Positions 9,107-16,857 of a stretch of 64,000 nucleotides of DNA are shown here, piece after piece. The first letter of the stretch is position 1; every line of letters starts with the position of its first letter. This DNA comes from Muribaculaceae bacterium (GTDB lineage: Bacteria; Bacteroidota; Bacteroidia; Bacteroidales; Muribaculaceae): assembly GCA_017436845.1 (NCBI GenBank), contig JAFSCJ010000010.1:49651-113650 (forward strand). Reading direction: 5' to 3'. The translations under genes and the position numbers were made by a program. The notes beneath the pieces were generated by a model. That model was not told where the DNA came from. It saw only the letters and a program-made list of their open reading frames with translations, and searched no databases.

Positions 9107-10737
9107 TTTTTCTTCATCTTTGAAATTTTACGATATACGTTTATAATAGCCTCTGGTATTGGTTTTACTGAGAATTCCAAATCTAATTCTTCAAAATCTT
9201 CTGAGGCATAGGTATGGTCGTAACTAAAAACATATATGACAAACTCATTATTAGATTTATGCTCGTTCAAATAGGCAATGCAATCACATATGCTATCCTC
9301 ATCATATATGATAACCATTTGTTTCTTTGCATTTTTAAAAATAGAGAAATCACAACGACAATCCCTATTTCTGACCAGTTCAAAACAATTCTCTGCAATA
9401 CAAAGCATTTCCGTACAGCAATTAACCAATTTGCGTTTGTCATTGTCCGAGGTTATAACAGGGACAAATGTTTGTGTGTAGTATTTTAAGTTCGTAGGTA
9501 TTCCCGAAACATCTGCATATCCTTCTGTCACTTTTTTAATTCTAGGATATGTAACTTCTGTACAAATATTGTTTTCGTTATTAGTACATAATATAAACTT
9601 ACGATTACCTCCATCTCTACGATTCATAGCAAGTACAGCATGTCCTGTTGTACCGCTACCAGCAAAAAAATCAAGAACAGTACTATCTTTAGAGCTAGCT
9701 AATTCAAGAATTTTAAGTAGAAAAGATACTGGTTTGGGATTATTAAATTTCTTCTCACCAAGAATTTTTTCTAATTCTTGTGTTCCATTAGTAGTTGTAC
9801 CTACATCATCCCAGATTGATTTAGAAACCACTCCTTTCTTCTCAGCCTCATAGTAAAATCTTTTTAATTGGGGCTTTGACTTTCCGGTTTTACCAAAAAT
9901 GATTCTTCCATCGGCTAAAAACTTCTTGTATTCGTCCTCTGTGGTTCTCCAATGACGACCTTTTGGGGGAAGATATTTTTTTCCTGTATTAGGATTTTCA
10001 ATAATATATGTTAGATTTTCTCTTATTTCTGGTGCATCAAAAGGATCCGCCGTCCATTCTCCTCTTGGATCATTATCTGGATTAGAAAATTTTTCTTTTG
10101 ACCCTCGCAATCTATAATTCACCTTATTATGCTGTATAATATCTATATTTTTGGCGTATATCAATGTGTGATTATGATTTAAGGAGACTATGGTGTCATT
10201 GGAAACAGATTTTCTTGAATTCCAAATCAAATCAACTACATAGTTTTTTTCTGTAAAAATGCTATCGCATAATAACTTTAATTGAGCAAATTCATTCTCG
10301 TCTATAGAAATAAAGATTAGTCCATTATTTGATAACAAATTTTTAGCCAATCTTAATCTCTTACTCATAAATGACAACCATTTAGAATGTCTAAATCGGT
10401 CAGCCTTATCAACATAAGAGTCATTATATCTAAAATCGTTATTTCCAGTATTGTAAGGAGGGTCAATATAAATTAAATCAATACTTTTTTTATGTGTAAA
10501 ACTAAGAGCATACAATGAATGGTAATTGTCTCCCTCTATAATAAGGTTATAGGGTAAAGTTGAATCGCAGATAATTTCCTTAGTGCAATCTTCTTTGAGC
10601 AAAGGCAGTTCCGAGTCACATCGTTTTGCAACCTCTTCTTCTTTGTCTTCCCATACAAGTCCATATCTTTCTTTCTCCAATTTCAAGATTTTGTCAATAA
10701 GTTGTTCTCTTGAAAAAGCCTCATATTTATTATTCAT
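9103..10737 (-). CDS. mod: Type III DNA methyltransferase, Mod subunit (N6-adenine, beta class)
   Basis: 544 aa. Catalytic motif DPPY at 92-95 within LIYIDPPYNTGNNDF precedes the AdoMet motif FAGSGTT at 358-364. This order defines the beta class of amino-methyltransferases, usual for type III Mod. The region between (about 190-350) should hold the target-recognition domain. The C-terminus (about 420-544) is less conserved. Mod methylates the recognition site and is needed by Res for cutting. The N-terminus begins with a helical segment typical of the family. The stop overlaps the res start. I see no simple-sequence repeat in the gene that would make it phase-variable. Confidence 0.94.
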   Translation of the reverse strand: MNNKYEAFSREQLIDKILKLEKERYGLVWEDKEEEVAKRCDSELPLLKEDCTKEIICDSTLPYNLIIEGDNYHSLYALSFTHKKSIDLIYIDPPYNTGNNDFRYNDSYVDKADRFRHSKWLSFMSKRLRLAKNLLSNNGLIFISIDENEFAQLKLLCDSIFTEKNYVVDLIWNSRKSVSNDTIVSLNHNHTLIYAKNIDIIQHNKVNYRLRGSKEKFSNPDNDPRGEWTADPFDAPEIRENLTYIIENPNTGKKYLPPKGRHWRTTEDEYKKFLADGRIIFGKTGKSKPQLKRFYYEAEKKGVVSKSIWDDVGTTTNGTQELEKILGEKKFNNPKPVSFLLKILELASSKDSTVLDFFAGSGTTGHAVLAMNRRDGGNRKFILCTNNENNICTEVTYPRIKKVTEGYADVSGIPTNLKYYTQTFVPVITSDNDKRKLVNCCTEMLCIAENCFELVRNRDCRCDFSIFKNAKKQMVIIYDEDSICDCIAYLNEHKSNNEFVIYVFSYDHTYASEDFEELDLEFSVKPIPEAIINVYRKISKMKKK

Positions 10738-10753
10738 ATATATTGTACATCCT

Positions 10754-10978
10754 TTAACTTATTAATGATACATTTTTATTATTTGGCAATAATATTAGCT
10801 GTTGTACATCAACCTCTAACAAGGTTGCAATCTTTACAAGTGTTGCTAAATCGGGTTGTGCCACATTGGAGCACCATTTAGATACAGTTGACGGATTTTT
10901 TCCTAATTGCTCTGCCAACCATTTGCCTGTACGTTTCTTTTCTACAAGCACTATTTTGAGACGATTTATATCCTCCAT
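10754..10978 (-). CDS. XRE-family helix-turn-helix regulator of the restriction operon
   Basis: 74 aa from the ATG at 10978. An upstream TTG at 10987 would lie very close to the likely transcript start and is less likely. The whole protein is one HTH_3 fold: GKWLAEQLGKNPSTVSKWCSN, then PDLATLVKIATLLEVDVQQLI. It is the first gene of the operon, 16 nt before mod. Small XRE proteins in this place often act like controller proteins, delaying restriction until DNA is methylated. That role is inferred. Confidence 0.85.
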   Translation of the reverse strand: MEDINRLKIVLVEKKRTGKWLAEQLGKNPSTVSKWCSNVAQPDLATLVKIATLLEVDVQQLILLPNNKNVSLIS

Positions 10979-11003
10979 TATAATCAATCTATTGAATTTA
11001 ACG

Positions 11004-11011
11004 CAAAGGTA
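11004..11011 (-). promoter_or_regulatory. -7 element TACCTTTG of the restriction operon
   Basis: On the minus strand TACCTTTG matches TAnnTTTG and would start the transcript about 20 nt before the ATG at 10978. No good -33 element is seen. It is the only candidate promoter for the five genes 10978-3978. Confidence 0.55.
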
Positions 11012-11343
11012 TTTATTTTATCGGGAATAAAAGAATAATAGCCAAGAAAATTTCTAACTTACTAATTCTTCCGACTTCGGAGGAAGATATTCGCGGAATG
11101 CGGCAAGGTTTTCGGGAGAAACCTGAAAGATTTTGAGTTACTCAAATATTCCTAACCATATTCCGAAGCACAAGTGTTTTGCGAGATAGGTAATGTTTAA
11201 AGTGAATCTAACAATAGCTGTACCAAAGTCACAGTTTTAATTCGTGTTTTCTATATGATTATGAAACATCAACATAGCCTGTGTTAAATCGCTAACAGAC
11301 AACATCCTTTCTCCGTTTCGCACTCACTTTCGTTTCTTTGTTG

Positions 11344-11351
11344 TATCTTTG
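11344..11351 (+). promoter_or_regulatory. -7 element TATCTTTG of surE
   Basis: TATCTTTG lies 23 nt before the surE ATG and matches the Bacteroidota consensus. The -33 region is T-rich but has no exact TTTG at 19 nt. Confidence 0.55.
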
Positions 11352-11374
11352 CATTAAACATTAGATAAAATAAT

Positions 11375-12142
11375 ATGTCAAAAGGATTGCGTCCATTAAT
11401 ATTGATTAGTAATGATGATGGGGTAAATGCTCGAGGATTGTATCACTTGATAGATTGTGTCAAGGACTTGGGTGATGTCGTGGTTGTAGCGCCGGCAAGT
11501 CATTGTTCAGGACAATCATCGGCTATTACTGTCGATAAAATATTGCGTGTGAAGCAACATGAGGATTATTGTGGAGCTAAAATATATTCAGTTACGGGAA
11601 CTCCTGTAGATTGTGTGAAGATGGCAATGCATAAAATTCTTGATCGTAAGCCCGATTTAATGCTCTCCGGCATAAATCATGGCTCAAATGCAGGTAATTC
11701 GATTATTTATTCAGGGACAATGGGGGCAGCGATGGAGGCTTGTATGATGGGTGTTACTTCAATCGGCTATTCTTTTTTGTCATACCTTGAAGATGCCGAT
11801 TTTTCGCCATCAACCACTTATATTAAGAAAATTACTTCGCAAGTGCTTGCTAATGGTCTGCCCCAGGAAGTTTGCCTAAACGTCAATATCCCATCATCAG
11901 ATATACAAGGGATTAAGGTTGCTCGTGCAGCACGTGGATATTGGACTGAAGAATATGCAGAATATTCTGATCCCATAGGCCGTCCATTTTATTTATTGAC
12001 AGGACATTTCCACAATGAGGAGCCTGATTGTGATGAGACCGACATGTATTGGCTTGAACGTAAATATGTAACAGTTGTTCCTGCTCGCACTGATATGACA
12101 GCGCATGATGCGATGCCGTTGTTGACAGATGTATTGCAGTAG
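11375..12142 (+). CDS. surE: 5'/3'-nucleotidase SurE
   Basis: 255 aa, the family's usual length. The metal-binding start ILISNDDGVNARG (Asp14-Asp15) and the later SGINHGSNAG and SHCSGQSSAIT segments match SurE, a cytoplasmic metal-dependent nucleoside-monophosphate phosphatase linked to stress survival. It stands alone on the plus strand, converging with ruvC at only 10 nt distance. Confidence 0.97.
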   Translation: MSKGLRPLILISNDDGVNARGLYHLIDCVKDLGDVVVVAPASHCSGQSSAITVDKILRVKQHEDYCGAKIYSVTGTPVDCVKMAMHKILDRKPDLMLSGINHGSNAGNSIIYSGTMGAAMEACMMGVTSIGYSFLSYLEDADFSPSTTYIKKITSQVLANGLPQEVCLNVNIPSSDIQGIKVARAARGYWTEEYAEYSDPIGRPFYLLTGHFHNEEPDCDETDMYWLERKYVTVVPARTDMTAHDAMPLLTDVLQ

Positions 12143-12152
12143 AGAATAGAAA

Positions 12153-12734
12153 TTATATTTTTACCTTATCGGGGTGTTTGGCTATGAATTCTTTCCATGA
12201 GCGACACCCTTTTTCTATTTGTGGACGTGATGATTCATAGAAATGGCACAATGCAGCCCCAAGGGCATCGGTTGCATCAAGTTGAGGGAGTAGAGATTCT
12301 TGAGGAATGTTGAGGATGCGGCGCAACATCTCTTGTACTTGCTCTTTGCTTGCTGCTCCGTTTCCAGTTATTGCCATTTTTATTTTGCGTGGCTCATATT
12401 CACAAATGGGAACATCACGTTGAAGGGCTGCCGCCATTGCTACACCTTGAGCGCGTCCGAGTTTCAACATTGATTGCACGTTTTTGCCAAAGAACGGAGC
12501 TTCGATAGCCATCTCATCGGGGAGATACTGCTCAATGAGTCCTGTTACGCGTTGGAAAATGCGTGAAAGACGAAGATAGTGGCTGTCAAATTTGCTCAAT
12601 TCGATTACCCCCATCGCAATCATCTCAAGTTTTTTGTTTTTAACACCGAGAACACCATATCCCATGACGTTAGTACCCGGGTCAATGCCGATGATGATGC
12701 GATCCCAATATTTTAAGTCTCTCTCTTCGCTCAT
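12153..12734 (-). CDS. ruvC: Holliday junction resolvase RuvC
   Basis: 193 aa with start ATG 12734, whose first bases overlap the stop of the DUF4286 gene (ATGA). A longer frame to 12785 would sit inside that gene and is rejected. The acidic catalytic residues are in place: [14 protein letters not shown] (Asp18), [11 protein letters not shown], and [13 protein letters not shown] near the end (DxxD). RuvC cuts four-way junctions bound by RuvAB. It is the last gene of a four-gene operon with DUF4286, GYF/CD225 and glycosyltransferase genes. Confidence 0.97.
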   Translation of the reverse strand: MSEERDLKYWDRIIIGIDPGTNVMGYGVLGVKNKKLEMIAMGVIELSKFDSHYLRLSRIFQRVTGLIEQYLPDEMAIEAPFFGKNVQSMLKLGRAQGVAMAAALQRDVPICEYEPRKIKMAITGNGAASKEQVQEMLRRILNIPQESLLPQLDATDALGAALCHFYESSRPQIEKGCRSWKEFIAKHPDKVKI

Positions 12735-13039
12735 CGATTGATGATTTCCATGAATGTGGTGAAATGCAATACTTTTTCGCCCCACAATTTAAAAATATTG
12801 TTTTTCAGAATGGTAGCATCTTGGTCATGCCAATTGTTGGCGTCTTCATGAGAATGAGCGCGCATTTGCAAAGCATAGCTTGTCGCTTCGGGATCAGTTT
12901 CGATGAGGACACGCGAGAGCAAGGGCTCCGTAAAAATGCCTGATTTTTCAGCTGTTGGGATATAAGTTTCGTTCAACCATGCTATAAATGGCTGTTCAAT
13001 GGATTTATGCACAAGAAATGTAGTGTTGAGTAGTATCAT
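12731..13039 (-). CDS. DUF4286 family protein
   Basis: 102 aa. Begins [21 protein letters not shown] and ends with [16 protein letters not shown], the pattern of DUF4286, a small Bacteroidota family of unknown function often next to ruvC. It overlaps both neighbours by 4 nt, so the genes are translationally coupled. No catalytic motif or signal peptide is visible, and it is probably a ferredoxin-like-fold cytoplasmic protein. Confidence 0.88.
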   Translation of the reverse strand: MILLNTTFLVHKSIEQPFIAWLNETYIPTAEKSGIFTEPLLSRVLIETDPEATSYALQMRAHSHEDANNWHDQDATILKNNIFKLWGEKVLHFTTFMEIINR

Positions 13040-13551
13040 ACCGTTGCCAATGCTTCAATGCCAATGATTAGGAAAACATATAGTATCCAGCCAATCACTT
13101 GTAATATACCTATAATGAATGAAACCAATACCCATGTGCGAGCTTGCTTTGCTTTTGCTTCGGTTTCGGCATAGTCTTTGCGACTCCATGCCGACTCGGC
13201 AAGTGCCGACATAATAATGGCAATAATACCAAATATCTGACAGCAAAACACAGTACAAAGAATTGATTCGACCAACCATGTCTTTGGTTTTGGCATCATA
13301 GAAGGAGTTGCTTGTAGCGTTGGAGGAGTAGGGGGGACTTCTTGTTGGTTATTAAATTTTTGCGCATTATATACCGGGGGTACTGCTGAATTGAATAAAG
13401 CAGAATTTACTTCGGCTATATTCTTAGCCGGAAGCCAATTACTCATTCCTTCACACCATAAAAGAGTGTCGGGGGTAATACCTTTTTGAGCGAGCTCATT
13501 AATTTCAAAAGGGCCTTGTGGTTGATTGTTAACAGCGATATAATATTTCAT
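13036..13551 (-). CDS. GYF_2 domain protein with CD225/dispanin membrane hairpin
   Basis: 171 aa. Residues 1-50 are a GYF_2 domain (YYIAVNNQPQGPFEINEL, then LLWCEGMSNWLPA). A proline-rich linker follows. Two membrane helices at about 92-115 and 140-165 enclose ARKDYAEAEAKAKQAR-like residues typical of CD225/dispanin proteins (the IFITM superfamily). Function in bacteria is unknown; such proteins may sense or organise the membrane. It overlaps the DUF4286 gene by 4 nt. Confidence 0.82.
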   Translation of the reverse strand: MKYYIAVNNQPQGPFEINELAQKGITPDTLLWCEGMSNWLPAKNIAEVNSALFNSAVPPVYNAQKFNNQQEVPPTPPTLQATPSMMPKPKTWLVESILCTVFCCQIFGIIAIIMSALAESAWSRKDYAETEAKAKQARTWVLVSFIIGILQVIGWILYVFLIIGIEALATV

Positions 13552-13555
13552 AATC

Positions 13556-14311
13556 TTATTTATTATTTCGTTCTTTTAGTTGTTGTCGAATAAATCGAGG
13601 GACAAAACGAAGATGTCTCATTATCGTTGGAATTGTTCCATAATAATGGCACATTATGTGGAAACGCTCTTTTAGTGACGCTTTGCGATTGGCAGTTGTC
13701 AATCCTTCGCTTAGATAGTCGATGATTGTTTCATTTATATATATGTTGTGGCGTGAGTGTTGAAGACAACGTATGCACCACTCGTAGTCGGCTGAAAAAC
13801 GATATTTCAAATCATATTCTCCGGCAATGCGTCTTAATACGATAAATGCCTGATGACATACCACCATGCCGTTGGCAAAACTTTTAAGAGTCAATGTTTC
13901 CGGTGCTGTTAAATGTCGGTCTCCGATGTGTTGCCGTTGAGCATTGACAAGCTGAGTTTGTCCATACACTATGCCTGGGAAATCGTTGTCCATTATCGTG
14001 TCGGCAATCAGTTGTAACGTCTCGGGAGAGTGAAATGCATCTCCGGCATTAAGAAAAATGAGATATTCACCGGTTGCAACGTCCATCGCCTTGTTCATAG
14101 CATCGTATAGCCCTTTGTCGGGATTTGTAAATAGACGCATCTGCTCAATCTGCGCATTTTGGGCGATTTTTACGGTATCGTCCTTTGAAGCACCATCCAT
14201 TATGATGTATTCAAACAATCGGCATGACTGCTCCTTTACGCTTTTTAGTGTTGGAGAGAGCGTAGATGCTGCATTGTAGGTAACAGTTATTATGCTGAAT
14301 AGTGGATTCAT
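13556..14311 (-). CDS. Family 2 glycosyltransferase (WcaE-like)
   Basis: 251 aa. N-terminal GT-A fold: FSIITVTYNAASTL, then EYIIMDGASKDDT and YLIFLNAGDAFHSPE where the metal-binding acidic motif sits. It transfers a sugar from a nucleotide donor, probably onto a surface polysaccharide or lipid carrier at the inner membrane. The acceptor is unknown because no other capsule genes are nearby. First gene of the ruvC operon, 4 nt before the GYF/CD225 gene. Confidence 0.9.
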   Translation of the reverse strand: MNPLFSIITVTYNAASTLSPTLKSVKEQSCRLFEYIIMDGASKDDTVKIAQNAQIEQMRLFTNPDKGLYDAMNKAMDVATGEYLIFLNAGDAFHSPETLQLIADTIMDNDFPGIVYGQTQLVNAQRQHIGDRHLTAPETLTLKSFANGMVVCHQAFIVLRRIAGEYDLKYRFSADYEWCIRCLQHSRHNIYINETIIDYLSEGLTTANRKASLKERFHIMCHYYGTIPTIMRHLRFVPRFIRQQLKERNNK

Positions 14312-14340
14312 CTATTGAACTTATATAAAATTGAGAAATA

Positions 14341-14370
14341 CAAAGATAAAGTTTTTAAAGCTAAAACAAA
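14341..14370 (-). promoter_or_regulatory. Promoter of the glycosyltransferase-ruvC operon
   Basis: On the minus strand TTTG (14370-14367), an 18-nt spacer and TATCTTTG (14348-14341), 30 nt before the start at 14311. Both elements match the Bacteroidota consensus. Confidence 0.7.
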
Positions 14371-14448
14371 AAAGTGATACTAAAATAGTAGAATAATAAA
14401 TGTGTTAACAAAATTTAACGGGGGGGGTAAGTGGGACACGTTTTATAG

Positions 14449-14456
14449 TTAACTTT
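14449..14456 (+). promoter_or_regulatory. -7 element TAACTTTG beside a G8 tract
   Basis: TAACTTTG lies 37 nt before the lipoprotein start. A run of eight G (14420-14427) occupies the position where the -33 element would be. Confidence 0.6.
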
Positions 14457-14493
14457 GCGTTGTTAAAATAACCTAATAACTAATTTATTTAAA

Positions 14494-15024
14494 ATGAAAG
14501 ATTTGAAATTTTTTGGCATCGTAATGATGCTTGTGATGGGAATGAGTTTTGCTTCATGTTCAAGTGATGATGAAGGAGGACCAAGTTCTGGTTCAATTAA
14601 AGAAAACCTTGAAGGTGAATGGTTTTTGGTAAGTGAAAAGGAAGTTTGTTCAGAAGATGGCATTACCTACACAACTTGGGATTACGATGATCAAACTGCT
14701 GGAGGTGTTTGTTCTGAAGGATGTACTGACCATGATCCTAAAAAATTGTATATAGAATGTATTGGGGAAAATACCTATGAAGTAACTTGGTCTTATTATT
14801 ATAATAGTCGTTGGTATATAGATGAAAGTGAAATATTTGAAATTGATGGAAATGTTATTTCTGAATATACAGAAGAATATGGTGGAGATGTATATTCTGA
14901 AAAAGTCTATATAAAAAGTGTTTCAGCAAACGAATTGGTTATTGTTGAAGAAGCAAAGGATGTATATGAAGATGGTCGCGCTCATAATGATGTCGAAACA
15001 TATACCTATCGTCGCAATAATTAA
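14494..15024 (+). CDS. Secreted lipoprotein, lipocalin-like
   Basis: 176 aa. SPII signal ending SFASC (Cys22), followed by SSDDEGG, an acidic export tag that usually sends Bacteroidota lipoproteins to the cell surface. The rest begins IKENLEGEWFLVSEKE, as in lipocalin-like small lipoproteins, and is rich in beta strands, Tyr and acidic residues. Two Cys pairs (near 50 and 71-75) may form disulfides. Ligand unknown. Single gene with its own promoter and terminator. Confidence 0.75.
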   Translation: MKDLKFFGIVMMLVMGMSFASCSSDDEGGPSSGSIKENLEGEWFLVSEKEVCSEDGITYTTWDYDDQTAGGVCSEGCTDHDPKKLYIECIGENTYEVTWSYYYNSRWYIDESEIFEIDGNVISEYTEEYGGDVYSEKVYIKSVSANELVIVEEAKDVYEDGRAHNDVETYTYRRNN

Positions 15025-15043
15025 TACAAAATCAGTATAAAAC

Positions 15044-15073
15044 GAAAAAGGATGCATTATGATGCATCCTTTT
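15044..15073. terminator. Bidirectional rho-independent terminator
   Basis: A 13-bp stem (AAAAAGGATGCAT at 15044-15056 and its complement 15061-15073) with a TATG loop and a T-run on both strands, between the lipoprotein gene and the converging ferredoxin gene. Confidence 0.85.
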
Positions 15074-15099
15074 TTTAATTTCTTTAAAGCTGGGGGTGA

Positions 15100-15270
15100 T
15101 TATTCTCCAGGAATGATAGCTTCGCTTGGACAGTTTTCAGCACAAGTACCGCAATCGATACAAGTATCAGGATCGATTTTGTAGATATCACCTTCAGAGA
15201 TAGCTTCAACAGGGCAAGCAGAAATACAAGTTCCACAAGCTACACAGTTGTCAGTAATAACGTAAGCCAT
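15100..15270 (-). CDS. 2[4Fe-4S] ferredoxin
   Basis: 56 aa, short but complete. Start ATG 15270-15268 (MAYVITDNC), stop TAA 15102-15100. Two motifs CVACGTCISACP and CIDCGTCAENCP bind two [4Fe-4S] clusters, as in clostridial-type ferredoxins. It carries low-potential electrons in the cytoplasm, for example for pyruvate:ferredoxin oxidoreductase. It has its own promoter and a shared terminator. Codon use is strongly biased, as in a highly expressed gene. Confidence 0.97.
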   Translation of the reverse strand: MAYVITDNCVACGTCISACPVEAISEGDIYKIDPDTCIDCGTCAENCPSEAIIPGE

Positions 15271-15314
15271 AATTGAAATTGTTTAAAGTTTATACAAAAT
15301 TTTGTTTAACACCG

Positions 15315-15322
15315 CAAAGATA
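15315..15322 (-). promoter_or_regulatory. -7 element TATCTTTG of the ferredoxin gene
   Basis: On the minus strand TATCTTTG lies 44 nt before the ferredoxin ATG. The upstream side is A/T-rich with no exact -33 match. Confidence 0.6.
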
Positions 15323-15378
15323 TAACAAATAACTTAATTGAAGAAACTTTTATTTTAGATTATTTAGTAAATAAAGAA

Positions 15379-16857
15379 TTACTTATTGATTTGCAGATTG
15401 ATAAAAATTTCGTCAATTGCAACTTTTTTATCGCTTTCAAAAGCAATGCGATAAGATTTATCGCCAGAGCATTTGAACGTGATGCAGTCAACCCATGTGT
15501 CATGTTGAGCATTGGTAAAGTTTGGAACATCTTTTGTCGCATTTAGAGTGTAATTTTCCCCATCAGATGATGAGTATAGATACACTTTATAGGGGAATGT
15601 TATACCTTTTTTGGGGCAATTTAGGAAGCGGATAGAAATGTCTTTAATGCTGTCAGTCGCATTAGGGATGTCGATGGAGTTATATCCATCAGAGAATTTG
15701 GACCAATTCTCATTAAGAGGGCTCTCGTCGCCTATTTTGCCGTCAAATAGAGGATTATCATTATTGATGTATCCGTTTACAGCTTTGCCCATTAAAGTAG
15801 CATTTAGAAGATGCCAGCGTGAGTCATTGGCGCGCCAAGATGAATAATCATCGGCTGCAATTTTAGAGAGGTGGGGTTGAGCTATTGAATAAGGGGTACT
15901 ATTGGTATCCCAAATACCATAAACCATAAATGAGATTATACGCTCGGCTCCGCCTTGTGATGCTGCTGCAAGTTGAGATATAACGCGAGGCATTGCTGCA
16001 GGAATTAGAGCCGATTGACGGCTATTCAACCCTTTTTCCCAAGTGAAAAGCTCACAATTGGCCCACATCTCAATATTTGTGCGGTCGTGGATCGCTCTCA
16101 TCTTCTTCCAGCTTTCTTTTAGGCGGGGCATTGGGAAATCTTCTCTGACGCATCCCACTTCATCTTGATATGCGATGATATCGACTTTTAGTTTTTCTAT
16201 TTGTTCGCCAAACTTGGGGTTGTCAAATTCAGAACAGAAAAATCCGTATGGGGAAATCATGGTTTTCTTGCCAGGAGTCAGTTTGTGGGCTTTTTCCACA
16301 AGCGAGTTAACGGCTTTAACAGCGGCATCAGTAAGCACCGGGCCGAGGCAGTCTTCAACAGGGAGATACCATCCATAGAATGAACTACGGTTGCCATATA
16401 TTTGCGCGAGTTCATTCATTATATCCTTCTGGCGTTGTAGGATTTCGGGTATCTTAAGATTGTCATCTTGGTCTTTAGCCCATCCAATACTCATGAATAC
16501 TTTCATGCCCAGTTTGTCGGCTTCATCCATTATTGCACACACAGGGCTTTTGCGATTGGCATCGTAAGCCCATGGCATAATCTTAGAGGGATAATCGGCT
16601 TTGCCCTCATTGGCTGTCGCCATGAATATTAGATATTCAATTCCTTGTTTGTGCATCTCTCTGACTTTTGCTTGCCAAAAGTCAGGGTCGGTATTATCCA
16701 TGTGTTGAGGATTGGTGTATTTGTTGCGAACATCTTGGTAGAACAAATTAACCCAACTACCTGTAACGGGCAATATCTCTTGAGCTGATAAAGAAATCGC
16801 ATTTGCCACAACAAGTGCAGCAAATGCGATAGTTTTGATATACTTATTCATATACAT
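15379..16857 (-). CDS. DUF4434 glycosidase-like protein with C-terminal F5/8C-like domain
   Basis: 492 aa. Signal peptide MNKYIKTIAFAALVVANAIS, cleaved after SAQ. Residues 30-340 are a DUF4434 (PF14488) TIM barrel, a family placed with glycoside hydrolases: GSWVNLFYQDV, then YGWYLPVEDCLG with a Glu in the strand-4 position. Residues 370-492 look like a discoidin/F5/8C carbohydrate-binding domain (VYLYSSSDGENYTL). Probably periplasmic. Last gene of the 14-gene locus; its start overlaps the GH20 stop as TAATG. A second ATG at 16851 is possible. Substrate unknown. Confidence 0.8.
   Translation of the reverse strand: MYMNKYIKTIAFAALVVANAISLSAQEILPVTGSWVNLFYQDVRNKYTNPQHMDNTDPDFWQAKVREMHKQGIEYLIFMATANEGKADYPSKIMPWAYDANRKSPVCAIMDEADKLGMKVFMSIGWAKDQDDNLKIPEILQRQKDIMNELAQIYGNRSSFYGWYLPVEDCLGPVLTDAAVKAVNSLVEKAHKLTPGKKTMISPYGFFCSEFDNPKFGEQIEKLKVDIIAYQDEVGCVREDFPMPRLKESWKKMRAIHDRTNIEMWANCELFTWEKGLNSRQSALIPAAMPRVISQLAAASQGGAERIISFMVYGIWDTNSTPYSIAQPHLSKIAADDYSSWRANDSRWHLLNATLMGKAVNGYINNDNPLFDGKIGDESPLNENWSKFSDGYNSIDIPNATDSIKDISIRFLNCPKKGITFPYKVYLYSSSDGENYTLNATKDVPNFTNAQHDTWVDCITFKCSGDKSYRIAFESDKKVAIDEIFINLQINK

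Larger units (their letters stand above)
10988..11374. other. Noncoding flank between restriction operon and surE (387 nt)
   Basis: Apart from the two promoters at its ends, no gene is evident. The middle (about 11060-11200) holds short inverted repeats, such as AGGTTT/AAACCT around TCGGGAG and TCTTCC/GGAAGA. All frames are interrupted. It may be the remains of an older element or a junction of the inserted island. Confidence 0.4.

Noticed and set aside
12735..12785. 17-residue N-terminal extension of RuvC
   Set aside because: It lies inside the DUF4286 gene; the ATG at 12734 overlaps that stop as ATGA and the catalytic start follows at normal distance.
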